Shown piece by piece: positions 41,172 to 50,937 of a stretch of DNA of 64,000 bases. Within the stretch, counting starts at the first letter, position 1, and each line of letters begins with the position of its first letter. Source of the stretch: Allocoprobacillus halotolerans (GTDB lineage Bacteria > Bacillota_I > Bacilli_A > Erysipelotrichales > Coprobacillaceae). Location of the stretch: positions 1,221,608 to 1,285,607 of the forward strand of contig NZ_CP101620.1 of NCBI RefSeq assembly GCF_024399475.1, written 5' to 3'. The position numbers and the translations under genes were made by a program. The notes below the pieces were generated by a model. It ran no database searches. It was not told the origin of the DNA and saw only the letters and a program-made list of their open reading frames with translations.

Positions 41172-41643
41172 ATAATAATTTTATAATTTCATCTTCGATT
41201 TCATACGGTGTCACCAGTGGTTCAAATCTTTCTATCACATGTCCATCTCTATCTAATAAGAATTTTGTAAAATTCCATTCAATTCGTTTTGATAATTGAG
41301 GATTTTGATGTTCTTTAAGATATGTGTATACTGGAGATTCCAAAGAACCATTAACATCAATCTTGGCAAATTGAGGGAAACTGACGCCATAAGTATCAGC
41401 GCAAAAAGACATGATTTCTTCCATCGTGCCTGGTGCTTGTTCACCAAATTGATTACATGGGAAATCAAGAATCGTGAATCCTTGATCATGATATTTTTCA
41501 TATAAATCTTCTAAATGATCATATTGTTCAGTAAATTCACATTCTGTAGCTGTATTCACGATTAAAAGAACTTGACCTTTGTATTGAGATAAAGATTCTT
41601 TTTGATGATGACTATTCATCACTTCTATATCATATAAATTCAT
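41170..41643 (-). CDS. Glutathione peroxidase family protein (Cys type)
   Basis: 157 residues. NTATECEFTEQYDHL has peroxidatic Cys35, LDFPCNQFGEQAPG carries the Gln and FAKIDVNGSLESPVYTYLK and EWNFTKFL the Trp-Asn pair. Bacterial Cys-GPx normally uses thioredoxin. ATG 41643 is preferred over an upstream in-frame ATG (41661), because GGTGATA precedes it. It protects against peroxides. Intact; the E-C-E-F-T sequence replaces the commoner C-G-x-T. Confidence 0.85.
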   Translation of the reverse strand: MNLYDIEVMNSHHQKESLSQYKGQVLLIVNTATECEFTEQYDHLEDLYEKYHDQGFTILDFPCNQFGEQAPGTMEEIMSFCADTYGVSFPQFAKIDVNGSLESPVYTYLKEHQNPQLSKRIEWNFTKFLLDRDGHVIERFEPLVTPYEIEDEIIKLL

Positions 41644-41797
41644 TATTATCACCATTACCACTATAACAATTTACTTATCAAAAGTCAAAGAATGTGCAAA
41701 AAACACCATCCATAAGTATGATATCTAACTACCATCATCGTTTTGAAAGAGTTGGTGGTAAAGAAAGCGATATTTTATACTAAAGTATAATAATTTG

Positions 41798-41830
41798 AAA
41801 GTGGTTAAATCTTAGGAGTAACCACTTTTT
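41798..41830 (+). terminator. Orphan intrinsic terminator with no gene before it
   Basis: AAAGTGGTTA / TAACCACTTT stem with a T tail on the plus strand. The DNA to the left (41662-41797) has no ORF on this strand, only a second hairpin near 41732-41757. Either a small RNA ends here or the gene was lost. Confidence 0.6.
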
Positions 41831-41839
41831 ATGTAAGGC

Positions 41840-41892
41840 TTGACAGAATATATAAATGAGTTTATTATATAACTGTTTAAAATAAAACAGTT
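41840..41892 (+). promoter_or_regulatory. Promoter and palindromic operator of the MarR-MATE operon
   Basis: TTGACA (41840-41845), 17-base spacer, TATTAT (41863-41868). The inverted repeat AACTGTTT / AAACAGTT (41871-41878 and 41885-41892, six bases apart) lies on the expected start point, 12 bases before the marR start. It is the likely MarR autorepressor site. Confidence 0.7.
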
Positions 41893-41904
41893 AAGGAGGA
41901 AACT

Positions 41905-42363
41905 ATGAAAGTGCAAACAAAGCAGGGAGAAAAGAAGTATTTTTCACTAGCAATGTATCCTTATATTATAAAAAAATATAATTCATTATTTGAAGATTTG
42001 TTAAAGGAATATCAAATGACACAAGTAGAAATTGATGTTCTTGCCTTTTTAGCTAACAATCCTGAGTATAATCATGCTCAAGATATTGTCAATGTTCGTG
42101 GAATTTCTAAAGGACATGTTTCATTAGCTATCGAAAAATTAGTGAAACGAGGATTCATCACAAGAAATCCTGATCCAGCTAATAGACGTTGTAATATTTT
42201 GTATGTGGAAGACTCAGCCAATAAACTTGTCAAACAAATTCAAGATATTCAACATCAGTTTGATGAAATGTCTTTTCAAGATATTTCACAAGATGAATTA
42301 ATACAGTATCATCAGACTTTACAAAAAATTTATCAGAATTTAGGAGGGGGACAATATGAATGA
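41905..42363 (+). CDS. MarR family regulator
   Basis: 152 residues with a winged helix: EYNHAQDIVNVRGISKGHVSLAIEKLVKRGFITRNPDPANRRCNILY, including the wing Asp-x-Arg-Arg. MarR proteins are repressors released by phenolic or drug ligands. It overlaps the MATE start by eight bases, giving a standard drug-efflux operon. Autoregulation is implied by the palindrome at its start. Intact. Confidence 0.9.
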   Translation: MKVQTKQGEKKYFSLAMYPYIIKKYNSLFEDLLKEYQMTQVEIDVLAFLANNPEYNHAQDIVNVRGISKGHVSLAIEKLVKRGFITRNPDPANRRCNILYVEDSANKLVKQIQDIQHQFDEMSFQDISQDELIQYHQTLQKIYQNLGGGQYE

Positions 42364-43706
42364 GAGATTGGAAAATGAGAAAATATCAAAATTACTGTTA
42401 TCGCTAGCGATTCCATCTATTCTTGCTCAATTAGCAACTTTAATTTATAACATGGTTGACCGTATCTATATTGGAAGATTAGCTGATGGATCATTAGCGA
42501 TTGCGGAATTGGACTATGTGCTTCAGTGATTACAATTATTACCGCCTTTACAAATTTATTTGGGCGTGGTGGAGCACCCTTAGCGTCAATCAAAATGGGT
42601 GAAAAAAGAGAAGATATTGCTGAAAAAATATTAGGAAACTGCTTTTGTAGTTTGGTTATTTCTTCCGTTATCATTATGTTAATTTTGTTGTTTTTTGGGG
42701 ATAAAATATTATTGCTTTTTGGAGCAAGTGAAAATACATTACCATATGCTATGGATTATATGCGTATTTATAGTTTGGGAACAGTGTTTGTACAATTAAG
42801 TGTTGGATTAAACTATTTTATTAATACCCAAGGTTATGCGAAATATGGTATGTTGACATTATTAATTGGTGGTATCTTAAACATTATTCTTGATCCAATT
42901 TTTATCTTTGTATTGCACATGGATGTTGCTGGAGCAGCCATTGCGACTGTGATTTCACAGTTTGTATCATGTGTCTGGGTCATGAAATTTTTATTAGGAA
43001 AAAAGACAACAATAAAGATAAAAAAAGAACATCTTAAATTAGATTTAGATATTATGAAAAAAGTGCTGGGTTTAGGTTTCTCTCCTTTTTTATGACTGCG
43101 ACTGAAGGGATATTACAACTTTCATTTAATCGTCAATTGTTATTCTTTGGAGGAGATTTAGCTGTCAGTTCAATGACGATTATGTTGTCTATGAATCAAA
43201 TTTTACAATTACCAATGGAAGGCATTGCGCAAGGTACACAACCGATTATTAGCTATAATTTTGGTGCAAAAAAATATGATCGTGTCAAAAAAGCAATTTC
43301 ACTAGCAATGAAAGTATCATTGATTTATTCAATCATTGGGGTATTATCAATGGAGTTTTTTCCAGAAATGTTTGTAAATCTATTTGCTAATGATCCGCAA
43401 CTCGTAACTCTGGCAAGTACGATGTTGAAAGTTTATATTTTTGGGTTCATTATTATGGGAGCTAATTCAACCTATCAACAAACATATACTTCTTTAGGTT
43501 TTGGAAAAAGAGCGTTCTTCTTTGCTTTTTATCGTAAGATTATCTTACTCATTCCTTTGATTTATATTCTTCCTCATTTCATTTCTGATGGTGTTTTTGC
43601 AGTTATGTTAGCTGAACCTTTGTCAGATTTAATCACAACAATCACCAATACGTTTGCATTCCGTTCATTTATGCATAAACATTTAAATTATCATGATGCC
43701 ACATGA
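42356..43706 (+). CDS. MATE family efflux transporter, frameshifted twice
   Basis: About 450 residues: LLSLAIPSILAQLATLIYNMVDRIYIGRLADGSLAIA, then a frame change near 42507 (one base missing) into AFTNLFGRGGAPLASIKMGEKREDIA, and a second near 43090, one T short in a T run, into MTATEGILQLSFNRQL. The rest is a complete MATE protein. The start ATG 42356 overlaps marR, behind GGAGGGGG. The pairing suggests that MarR controls its expression. The reading frame, when repaired, is free of stops. Confidence 0.8.
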
Positions 43707-43777
43707 TAATAGCTGTTAATATCTTTAGAAATACAAAAGAATATGATAAAATAAGAAAAAAGAATGTGAGGGATAAT

Positions 43778-44440
43778 ATGAAAAAAGCAGTCATATTTGA
43801 TATGGATGGTTTGATGATTGATAGTGAAAGAGTGACTTATAATGAATATGTAAAAAAATTAGAACAATTAGGTCATTTTGATTTTACTGAAGAACTTTAT
43901 AAGAATTGTTTAGGTAAAAACAAGCAAGGTATCTGCCAGGTTTTTATTGATCATTATGGAGATGATTTTCCAATGGATGAAGTATGGGATGATGTGCATG
44001 TTTGGATTGATGAAAGTTTAAGAGCTTATGTACCTAAGAAAAAAGGATTGGAAGAATTATTAAAATACTTAAAGGACAATCAATATAAAACAATTGTAGC
44101 TACTTCAAGTGGCAGAACACGTGTTGATGAAATTTTGAAAAATGCCAATTTAACAGAATATTTTGATGATTCTATTTGTGGAGATGAAGTGACGCATGGA
44201 AAACCTCATCCAGAAATCTTTTTAACAGCTTGTCAAAAATTAGGTGTGACACCACAAGAAGCGTTGGTTTTAGAAGACAGTGAAGCTGGTATTGTGGCAG
44301 CTTATGATGGTCATATTGATGTCATTTGTGTACCAGATATGAAATATCCTGAACCACAGTTTGTGGAAAAAGTAACTAAAATAGTGGATTCATTAGATCA
44401 AGTGATTGATTATTTAAAAGATGATATTATTGATGATTAA
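43778..44440 (+). CDS. HAD phosphatase, beta-phosphoglucomutase-like
   Basis: 220 residues. VIFDMDGLMIDSERV (motif I), VATSSGRTRVDEIL (motif II), HGKPHPEIFL (motif III Lys) and VLEDSEAGIVAA (motif IV). The alpha-helical cap is between I and II. It is a sugar-phosphate phosphatase or mutase. ATG 43778 is preferred behind GAGGG. Intact. Terminator follows. Confidence 0.85.
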   Translation: MKKAVIFDMDGLMIDSERVTYNEYVKKLEQLGHFDFTEELYKNCLGKNKQGICQVFIDHYGDDFPMDEVWDDVHVWIDESLRAYVPKKKGLEELLKYLKDNQYKTIVATSSGRTRVDEILKNANLTEYFDDSICGDEVTHGKPHPEIFLTACQKLGVTPQEALVLEDSEAGIVAAYDGHIDVICVPDMKYPEPQFVEKVTKIVDSLDQVIDYLKDDIIDD

Positions 44441-44449
44441 AGACATTAT

Positions 44450-44484
44450 AAAAAGAAAATCTTTCAATGAGATTTTCTTTTTTA
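44450..44484. terminator. Bidirectional terminator between two HAD genes
   Basis: AAAAAGAAAATCT / AGATTTTCTTTTT stem, seven-base loop. Confidence 0.85.
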
Positions 44485-45216
44485 TAATTTTATGAGTGCT
44501 TCAGCAACACTTTCAACATGGTACTTCGCAAGGTCTTGTAATACTTTAGGAGCATGAGTAAAAGTAATAGGAATATCTACATTCATTAACATGGATAAAT
44601 CATTATATGAATCGCCAATACCAGCTAATAAGTCAATTGCATACTTATTTTTGATTATCTTTAATGCGTTATCTTTAGAACATCCTAAGGCAACAATATC
44701 AATAGAATCAACATTTTGGAATTCTTGAACATCATGGTAAATCTGATTAATTCTTTTTGTTTCTTGATAAGCTGTTTTTTCATCTGGAAATACAAGAGAT
44801 ATGCCATAGGCAGGTTGCATGATATCATCGTTAGAAGAAATGATTTCACAGTCATCATCCTGAAATTCTTTGCTTGTTTTATAAACTTTATGATTAGCTG
44901 ATTGAATGATAATAAGAGCCTGATTAACATATTGATGAAATAATTGTGCAAGAGTATGTTTTGAAATAATTTTTTCATAAATGATTTGTAGATTATGATC
45001 TAATATAAGGGCACCACTTGAGATAATATAAAAATCAGGATGAATATCTTTTGATAAGTGAACAACGCCTTGATAGGGACGTCCACTACATAAGCCAAAA
45101 AGATGTCCCTGTTGTTGAAAATCTTTGATAGCTTGAATGTCTTCTAAAGCAATATGTGGTATTTGATTACGGAAAAAGAGTGTGTTATCAATATCACTTG
45201 CCAAAGCTTTTAACAT
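44482..45216 (-). CDS. Cof-type HAD hydrolase
   Basis: 244 residues. LASDIDNTLFF is motif I with DxDN in place of DxDG; GLCSGRPYQGV (II), CSKDNALKII (III, Lys) and GIGDSYNDLSML (IV) follow. The Asn in motif I is unusual but seen in some Cof proteins. It faces the preceding HAD gene across a shared terminator. Intact; SD GAAGGG before ATG 45216. Confidence 0.8.
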   Translation of the reverse strand: MLKALASDIDNTLFFRNQIPHIALEDIQAIKDFQQQGHLFGLCSGRPYQGVVHLSKDIHPDFYIISSGALILDHNLQIIYEKIISKHTLAQLFHQYVNQALIIIQSANHKVYKTSKEFQDDDCEIISSNDDIMQPAYGISLVFPDEKTAYQETKRINQIYHDVQEFQNVDSIDIVALGCSKDNALKIIKNKYAIDLLAGIGDSYNDLSMLMNVDIPITFTHAPKVLQDLAKYHVESVAEALIKL

Positions 45217-45328
45217 ATAAATCCCTTCTTTCTTTCTTATATATCATAATATTGGAATAATGTTTTGTCAAAAATAGTTTTGTCTATGAGAAAAAAATGG
45301 TATGATAAACACAAGGAGGATAATGATT

Positions 45329-46660
45329 ATGAAACCTAAAATACATTTTACAGCACCTTATCATTGGATTAATGATCCTAATGGATTGATTTATTATCAA
45401 GGCAATTATCATATTTTTTATCAACATTTTCCTTATGAGAATTTTTGGGGAACAATGCATTGGGGACATGCGACAAGCAAAGATTTATTACATTTCAAAC
45501 ATCATCCCATTGCCTTATATCCTTCATGTTATGATGATCGTAATGGCTGTTTTTCCGGATCAGCTATTGAAAAAGATGGAAAAATGTATCTTTATTATAC
45601 AGCTATTCGTTATGCGAAAGAGAATCCTGAATATGTTCATGTTCAATATAGTGATGATGATTTAATTGCTTCACAATATTTGATGGTCAGTGATGATGGT
45701 TTCCATTTTGACCATAAAAGTGGAAAACAGAAAATTATAGATGTGATGACTGATCCACAGTTAGGCGATATACGTCATACAAGAGATCCTAAAGTTTGGA
45801 AAATGAAAAATGGAAAATATGGATTAATTATTGGCAGCAAGATACCAAGTGATACAGATTATTGTGGTGAAGTTTTATTATATGAAAGTGAAGATGCCAT
45901 TCATTTTACATATAAGAATCGCTATAAAGATGACAGTATTGGTAATATGTGGGAGTGTCCAGATTTAATTGAAATCAAAGGACAGTATTTTATGATTTTC
46001 TCACCTGAACATTTTCATCAACCAAAACCAGATAGTGTTGCAATTATTATGCCTGTTAGTTTTGATGAAGAAACAATGACAATCACCAAACAAGGAGATT
46101 ATATGTATTTGGATTATGGTTTAGATTTATATGCACCCCAGACATTTTTTGATGAAAATCATCAACGTACAATGTTAGCATGGATGCGTATGCGAGAACC
46201 AATACCAAATGAATCATGGATAGGATTATATATATTACCAAGACAATTTGATTATCGTGATGGTCATGTTTATCAAATGGTTCATCCTCATATCAATCAA
46301 TATTTTAATCAAAAGGCGAATGAAGTGACGCTATCACAGCCATTTTATATGCATGTTAAAATGCATAAAGATAGTCAAATTGATTTTGGTGGTATGAAAC
46401 TTTATATTCAAGATGATTGCTTGTGTTGTGATCGTCAAGCAGTATCCATCCAACATGAAAAGGTTTGTAATATTAATAAGACACCAGTTTTAAACGGGCA
46501 ATATGATTTAGAAATCTATTATGATTATCATATTTTTGAAATCTTTATCAATGGTGGATATTATGTTTTAAGTCAAGTTGTTTATGATTTAAAACCATCA
46601 ATTCATTATCATCGTGTTGAAATGATAGAAATGAAATTACATTCAAGACAAGATGAATAG
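45329..46660 (+). CDS. Glycoside hydrolase family 32 (sucrose-6-phosphate hydrolase/fructanase-like)
   Basis: About 443 residues. HWINDPNGLIY holds nucleophile Asp16, HTRDPKVW the transition-state Asp and NMWECPDLIEI the acid/base Glu. The C-terminal beta-sandwich follows from about residue 320. No signal peptide, so it cleaves beta-fructosides inside the cell. No PTS sucrose gene is adjacent, so the uptake system is unknown. ATG 45329 is nine bases past AAGGAGG; the in-frame ATG 45323 is only three bases away. Intact. Confidence 0.85.
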   Translation: MKPKIHFTAPYHWINDPNGLIYYQGNYHIFYQHFPYENFWGTMHWGHATSKDLLHFKHHPIALYPSCYDDRNGCFSGSAIEKDGKMYLYYTAIRYAKENPEYVHVQYSDDDLIASQYLMVSDDGFHFDHKSGKQKIIDVMTDPQLGDIRHTRDPKVWKMKNGKYGLIIGSKIPSDTDYCGEVLLYESEDAIHFTYKNRYKDDSIGNMWECPDLIEIKGQYFMIFSPEHFHQPKPDSVAIIMPVSFDEETMTITKQGDYMYLDYGLDLYAPQTFFDENHQRTMLAWMRMREPIPNESWIGLYILPRQFDYRDGHVYQMVHPHINQYFNQKANEVTLSQPFYMHVKMHKDSQIDFGGMKLYIQDDCLCCDRQAVSIQHEKVCNINKTPVLNGQYDLEIYYDYHIFEIFINGGYYVLSQVVYDLKPSIHYHRVEMIEMKLHSRQDE

Positions 46661-46668
46661 AAATATGG

Positions 46669-46711
46669 AAAACCTGTAAAAACAAGAGAAGTTTAAAAGC
46701 AGGTTTTTTTG
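46669..46711 (+). terminator. Terminator after GH32
   Basis: AAAACCTG / CAGGTTTT stem with a large loop and a run of seven T. Confidence 0.65.
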
Positions 46712-46718
46712 TATAAAC

Positions 46719-46742
46719 AAAAAATCAGCCATCGCTGATTTA
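46719..46742 (-). terminator. Terminator of the CoA-binding gene
   Basis: AATCAGC / GCTGATT stem with a four-base loop. On the minus strand it is followed by a run of T. Confidence 0.8.
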
Positions 46743-47129
46743 TTCTGTTTCCACTAAAATACAAGCAAGAATAGGTGTGATACCTTGATCTTTCATATAT
46801 TGTAATAATTGATCGTCATAAGTTCCTGGTTGCATCCATGCATAACGTACACCAATACCAGACATTTCATCAACATAATCATATGCATATTTAGGACTCA
46901 CAACAAAAACCACAACATCAATAGGATGATCAATGGCTTCTAATGTTGGATAAGTTACATAATCTTCTATATTTTGATAAATAGGAGAAACACCATAAGT
47001 CTGATAACCTTTGTCTAATAAACGTTTAAATATTTTATAACCATATTTTTCTTGATTAGGAGTTACTCCCACAACTGCAAAATGATAATACTTTTCTAAT
47101 ATTTCTTTAGGATTCATAAGTTTATTCAC
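46740..47129 (-). CDS. CoA-binding domain protein (YccU-like)
   Basis: 129 residues with FAVVGVTPNQEKYGYKIFKRLLDKGYQTYGVSP (Rossmann GxGxxG-like start), VDVVVFVVSPKYAYDYVDE and AWMQPGTYDDQ. Small stand-alone CoA-binding proteins of this type are common, and their role is unsettled. The usual G-A-S at the first loop is G-V-T here. It diverges from mnmG. Intact. Confidence 0.8.
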   Translation of the reverse strand: MNKLMNPKEILEKYYHFAVVGVTPNQEKYGYKIFKRLLDKGYQTYGVSPIYQNIEDYVTYPTLEAIDHPIDVVVFVVSPKYAYDYVDEMSGIGVRYAWMQPGTYDDQLLQYMKDQGITPILACILVETE

Positions 47130-47269
47130 CTCAAACGTATTATAACATATGCTTTATTTTATGTGCAATAAAAGGCAAAAATACCTCAATGGATATTGAC
47201 AAATAATTCAATTTGATAATATCACTATTTTGTGCTAAGATGGAACAGATTAAAGGAGTGTGAGGAAAA

Positions 47270-49121
47270 ATGTATGATGTGATTGTGGTAGGAGGAGGAC
47301 ATGCCGGGATTGAAGCGTGTCTAGCAACTTCCAGAATTGGTAAAAAAACATTGTTAGTAACATCACATTTTGAAAATGTAGGATCTATGCCTTGTAATAC
47401 ATCTATTGGTGGTCCAGCCAAAGGAATTATTGTCAGAGAAATTGATGCATTGGGTGGACAGATGGGAAAAACAGCTGATGCGACTTATTTACAAATGAAG
47501 ATGTTAAATACAGCAAAAGGGCCAGGTGTTCAATCATTACGTGCGCAAGCTGATAAAAAGGCTTATCCTCGTTATATGCAAAATGTCTTAAAAAATCAAG
47601 AAAACTTAGATATTATAGAGGCTATGGTTGAAGGTTTAACAATTGAAAATCAAACAGTTAAAGGTGTTGTTTTAGAAGATGGACAGGTCTATGAAGGCAA
47701 GACTGTCATTTTAACAACAGGAACTTATCTTAAAGCAGAGATCATGGTTGGAGATCAAAAGACTCCAAGTGGACCTGATCAAGAAAAAGAATCACTTTAT
47801 CTATCAGATCAATTAAGAGATTTAGGTTTCCGTATTCAAAGATTAAAAACAGGAACACCACCAAGAGTAGAAATTCATAGTGTTGATTATTCCAAAACAC
47901 AAGTTCAACCAGGAACAGATGAATCTCTTGCATTTAGTTATGAAACCACAACATTTATCCCTATTGAACAACAAACGCCTTGTTATTTAACATATACAAA
48001 TGAAATCACACATCAAATTATTAAAGATAATTTATCAAAATGCAGTATGTATTCAGGAATTGTCAAAGGGATAGGACCTAGATATTGTCCGTCTATTGAA
48101 GATAAAATTGTCAAATTCTCAGATAAACCACAACACCAGATCTTCTTAGAACCTGAATCAAAAGAAATGAATACAATTTATGTACAAGGTTTTTCAACAT
48201 CCATGCCTCATGATATACAAGAACAAATGATTCGTACGATTCCGGGATTAGAAAATTGTGAAATCTTAAAATATGCTTATGCAATAGAATATGACGCTAT
48301 TGATCCATTACAATTATGGCCTTCATTAGAAACCAAAGTTATTGAAAATCTTTTACCGCAGGACAAATTAATGGAACAAGTGGTTATGAAGAAGCTATTA
48401 CTCAAGGATTGATTGCTGGAATTAACGCAACAAAGAAACTTGACAACAAATATCCATTGATTTTAAAACGTAATGAGGCTTATATTGGTGTTATGATTGA
48501 TGATTTAGTCACAAAAGGAACAGAAGAACCATATCGTATGTTGACATCACGTGCTGAATATCGCTTATTGTTAAGACATGATAATGCTGATGAAAGATTA
48601 AGACAATATGGATATGAAGCCAATCTTGTCAAAGAAGAAGTGTATCAGGCTTATTTAGAAAAGATGCAACGTATTCATCAAGAAATAGAAAGATTAGATA
48701 CGATTCGTTTTACACCAAAACATGAAATTAATGATTTACTTGTAGAGTTAGGTTCAACACCTTTAAAAGAAGGTATTAGTGCCAAAGGACTTTTACAAAG
48801 ACCTGAAATGGATTATCATAAGTTAAAACCTTATATTGAAGATGTTCATTTATCTTTAGAAGAAGAAAAAGAGTAACTATCTTGATTAAATATAAAGGAT
48901 ATATTGATAAAACATTAAGACAAGTTGAAAAACAAAAGAAAATGGAAGAAAAACAAATTCCACATGATATAAATTATGATAATGTTTTAAATCTTTCATT
49001 AGAAGCAAAACAAAAACTTTCTCAAATTAGACCTGTTACAATTGCACAGGCATCACGTATTTCTGGTATTAATCCAGCAGATATTTCAGTTTTACTAATT
49101 TATTTAAAACAACATTATTAA
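47270..49121 (+). CDS. mnmG: tRNA uridine-5-carboxymethylaminomethyl modification enzyme MnmG (GidA), two frameshifts
   Basis: About 617 residues when joined. [22 protein letters not shown] is the FAD site, [25 protein letters not shown] is highly conserved, [14 protein letters not shown] follows the first frame change (about 48356) and IGQASRISG-like [20 protein letters not shown] closes the protein. The first shift is one T short in CTTTTACC, the second (about 48873) one G short in AGAGTAAC; both restore normal sequence when filled. MnmG with MnmE modifies the wobble uridine of several tRNAs and is rarely dispensable, so these are probably sequencing errors. rsmG follows within 10 bases. 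Confidence 0.9.
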
Positions 49122-49130
49122 GAGGTATAT

Positions 49131-49835
49131 ATGAATCAGGAACAATTTATCAATATACTTGAAAGTAAAGGTATATCTTTATCATCAAAACAAAAAGAAC
49201 AATTTGAAATCTATTATCAAACATTAGTTGAATGGAATGAAAAAATGAATTTAACAGCAATTACTCAAAAAGAAGATGTTTATTTAAAGCATTTTTATGA
49301 TTCATTAACGATTTCATTTGATTATGATTTAAACAATCAATCATTATGTGATGTTGGAGCAGGAGCAGGTTTTCCATCTATTCCTTTAAAGATTGTTTAT
49401 CCCGATTTAAAAATAACAATTGTTGATTCGCTTTCTAAACGTATTACATTTTTAAAACATTTATTTCAAGTTTTAGATTTAAAAGATGTAGAAGCTGTGT
49501 CTGCCAGAGCCGAAGAATATGCTTTAAAACATCGTGAGTCATTTGATATTGTTACAGCAAGAGCTGTTGCGAGATTAAATATCTTAGATGAACTATGTTT
49601 ACCACTTGTTAAAGTGGGAGGAGATTTTATTACTTTAAAAGGACTAAAAGCTAAGGAAGAATTAAATGAAGCTAAACAAGGTATTGAAAAACTTGGTGGA
49701 AAAGTTGTGAAAGAAGAAAGTTTTACATTAACAGATGAAAACGATCATCGTTGTAATATTTATATACATAAAGTAAAAAATACACCATCAAAATATCCAA
49801 GAGATTTTAGTAGGATTAAAAAGAAGCCATTATAA
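49131..49835 (+). CDS. rsmG: 16S rRNA (guanine527-N7)-methyltransferase RsmG (GidB)
   Basis: 234 residues, intact. CDVGAGAGFPSIPLKIVYPDLKITIVDSLSKRITFL is the SAM-binding Rossmann motif and VTARAVARLNILDELCLPLVK the family signature. AGAGG precedes ATG 49131. It sits right behind mnmG, the standard bacterial order near the replication origin. Confidence 0.95.
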   Translation: MNQEQFINILESKGISLSSKQKEQFEIYYQTLVEWNEKMNLTAITQKEDVYLKHFYDSLTISFDYDLNNQSLCDVGAGAGFPSIPLKIVYPDLKITIVDSLSKRITFLKHLFQVLDLKDVEAVSARAEEYALKHRESFDIVTARAVARLNILDELCLPLVKVGGDFITLKGLKAKEELNEAKQGIEKLGGKVVKEESFTLTDENDHRCNIYIHKVKNTPSKYPRDFSRIKKKPL

Positions 49836-49861
49836 CACATCTTTAGGGTGTGTTATTTTTA
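49832..49861 (+). terminator. Intrinsic terminator after rsmG
   Basis: ATAACACA / GTGTTAT-type stem with a T-rich tail. Confidence 0.75.
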
Positions 49862-49970
49862 TTATAAAACAAATGATATTATCGTAATTTGTAAACTTTT
49901 CTTCTATTTTAGATGTAAAAGAATTATAATAAGAATAGAGGAAGAGTGTGAAGAATAGGGAGGAAATAAT

Positions 49971-50816
49971 ATGCGATGTGATGTATGTGATACAAAAATT
50001 CCACCAGGATCGAATATTTGTCCAAATTGTGGCTATCGTGTTAGAGAAAGTTCAACAGCTACTCATAAACAAACAATATCTACTGAATATCCTGAATCAG
50101 AGGTTTTTAAGGATAAACGTAAAAGAAAGTTTAAAGTGAATCAAGAAACTTTGTTTAAAACGACACGACAAACAACAAAGTATATATATGTGATAATTTT
50201 TATTATTGTTTTAAGTTTTGCGATGCCATTGATAGGAGCTTTTCTTTTTGATTCACAAACGAGTTCGAATAATGCGTTTTCCACAGAAGATGTAAGTGGT
50301 GAGTCATTACAAGAAGGGATGGACAGTGGCTATGATGATGGCACGATGCAAATAGCATTAGATTATAAAGATGAATTAATGTCGTTCTTTAATGATGAAT
50401 TGTTGTTTGAAGATATAGATTCAAGAGAAAACTATTATATATTTGATGATGATTTAATAACTCATATTAATGTCTATGGCTATGAGAGTACATTAAGTTT
50501 AACGGTTTCTCTTCAATTTCAACAACAACAACCTCAACATCAGGTTGTGGTACTGTCATGGAATAATCAAGGAAGTATTCAAAACAATCCAATAAGTATT
50601 GATTCAAAGAAACTAGAAAAAATTAATGATAAGTTTGATGTTGATATTGTTGGAGTGATTGATGAGTACAAATCCAAATTAGAAGTTGATGAAGAAGATC
50701 AAACACGTTATGTGGTAAGTGAATATAATGATGATAGGGATATTTATTTTAGTGAAACTGTAGAAGAAGATGAAAGTTTTGTTTATTTATCTATAGGGAA
50801 AGACATTGAACATTGA
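49971..50816 (+). CDS. Zinc-ribbon membrane protein of unknown function
   Basis: 281 residues. The N-terminus CDVCDTKIPPGSNICPNCGYRV forms a zinc ribbon (two CxxC pairs). After a basic linker comes one membrane helix (YIYVIIFIIVLSFAMPLIGAFLF, about 69-91) and an acidic extracytoplasmic domain to the end. This layout is common in Firmicute envelope proteins without a known function. GGGAGG site before ATG 49971, own terminator. Intact. Confidence 0.75.
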   Translation: MRCDVCDTKIPPGSNICPNCGYRVRESSTATHKQTISTEYPESEVFKDKRKRKFKVNQETLFKTTRQTTKYIYVIIFIIVLSFAMPLIGAFLFDSQTSSNNAFSTEDVSGESLQEGMDSGYDDGTMQIALDYKDELMSFFNDELLFEDIDSRENYYIFDDDLITHINVYGYESTLSLTVSLQFQQQQPQHQVVVLSWNNQGSIQNNPISIDSKKLEKINDKFDVDIVGVIDEYKSKLEVDEEDQTRYVVSEYNDDRDIYFSETVEEDESFVYLSIGKDIEH

Positions 50817-50836
50817 TTTGATGTCTTTTTTTATTG
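50800..50836 (+). terminator. Intrinsic terminator
   Basis: AAAGACAT / ATGTCTTT stem with a 13-base loop and a T run. Confidence 0.75.
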
Positions 50837-50901
50837 ATTTTTATAGAAATAATAAAAATCAATAGAAAATAGATTGATAATAATACAAAATAGTATATAA
50901 T
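50833..50901 (+). promoter_or_regulatory. Operator candidate and promoter of the glycyl radical operon
   Basis: A perfect 12-base inverted repeat ATTGATTTTTAT / ATAAAAATCAAT (50833-50844 and 50852-50863, seven-base gap) lies ten bases before TTGATA (50874-50879), which pairs with TATAAT (50896-50901) at 16 bases. The regulator gene follows at once, so this is the likely DeoR-type operator. Confidence 0.65.
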
Positions 50902-50937
50902 AAGATTAAACAATAAATAATAAAAAGGAGGGAGAAG

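Noticed and set aside
47270-49121. Programmed frameshifting in mnmG
   Set aside because: There are two shifts at unrelated short runs, with no slippery heptamer plus stem, and many other genes show the same one-base losses. A sequencing explanation is simpler.
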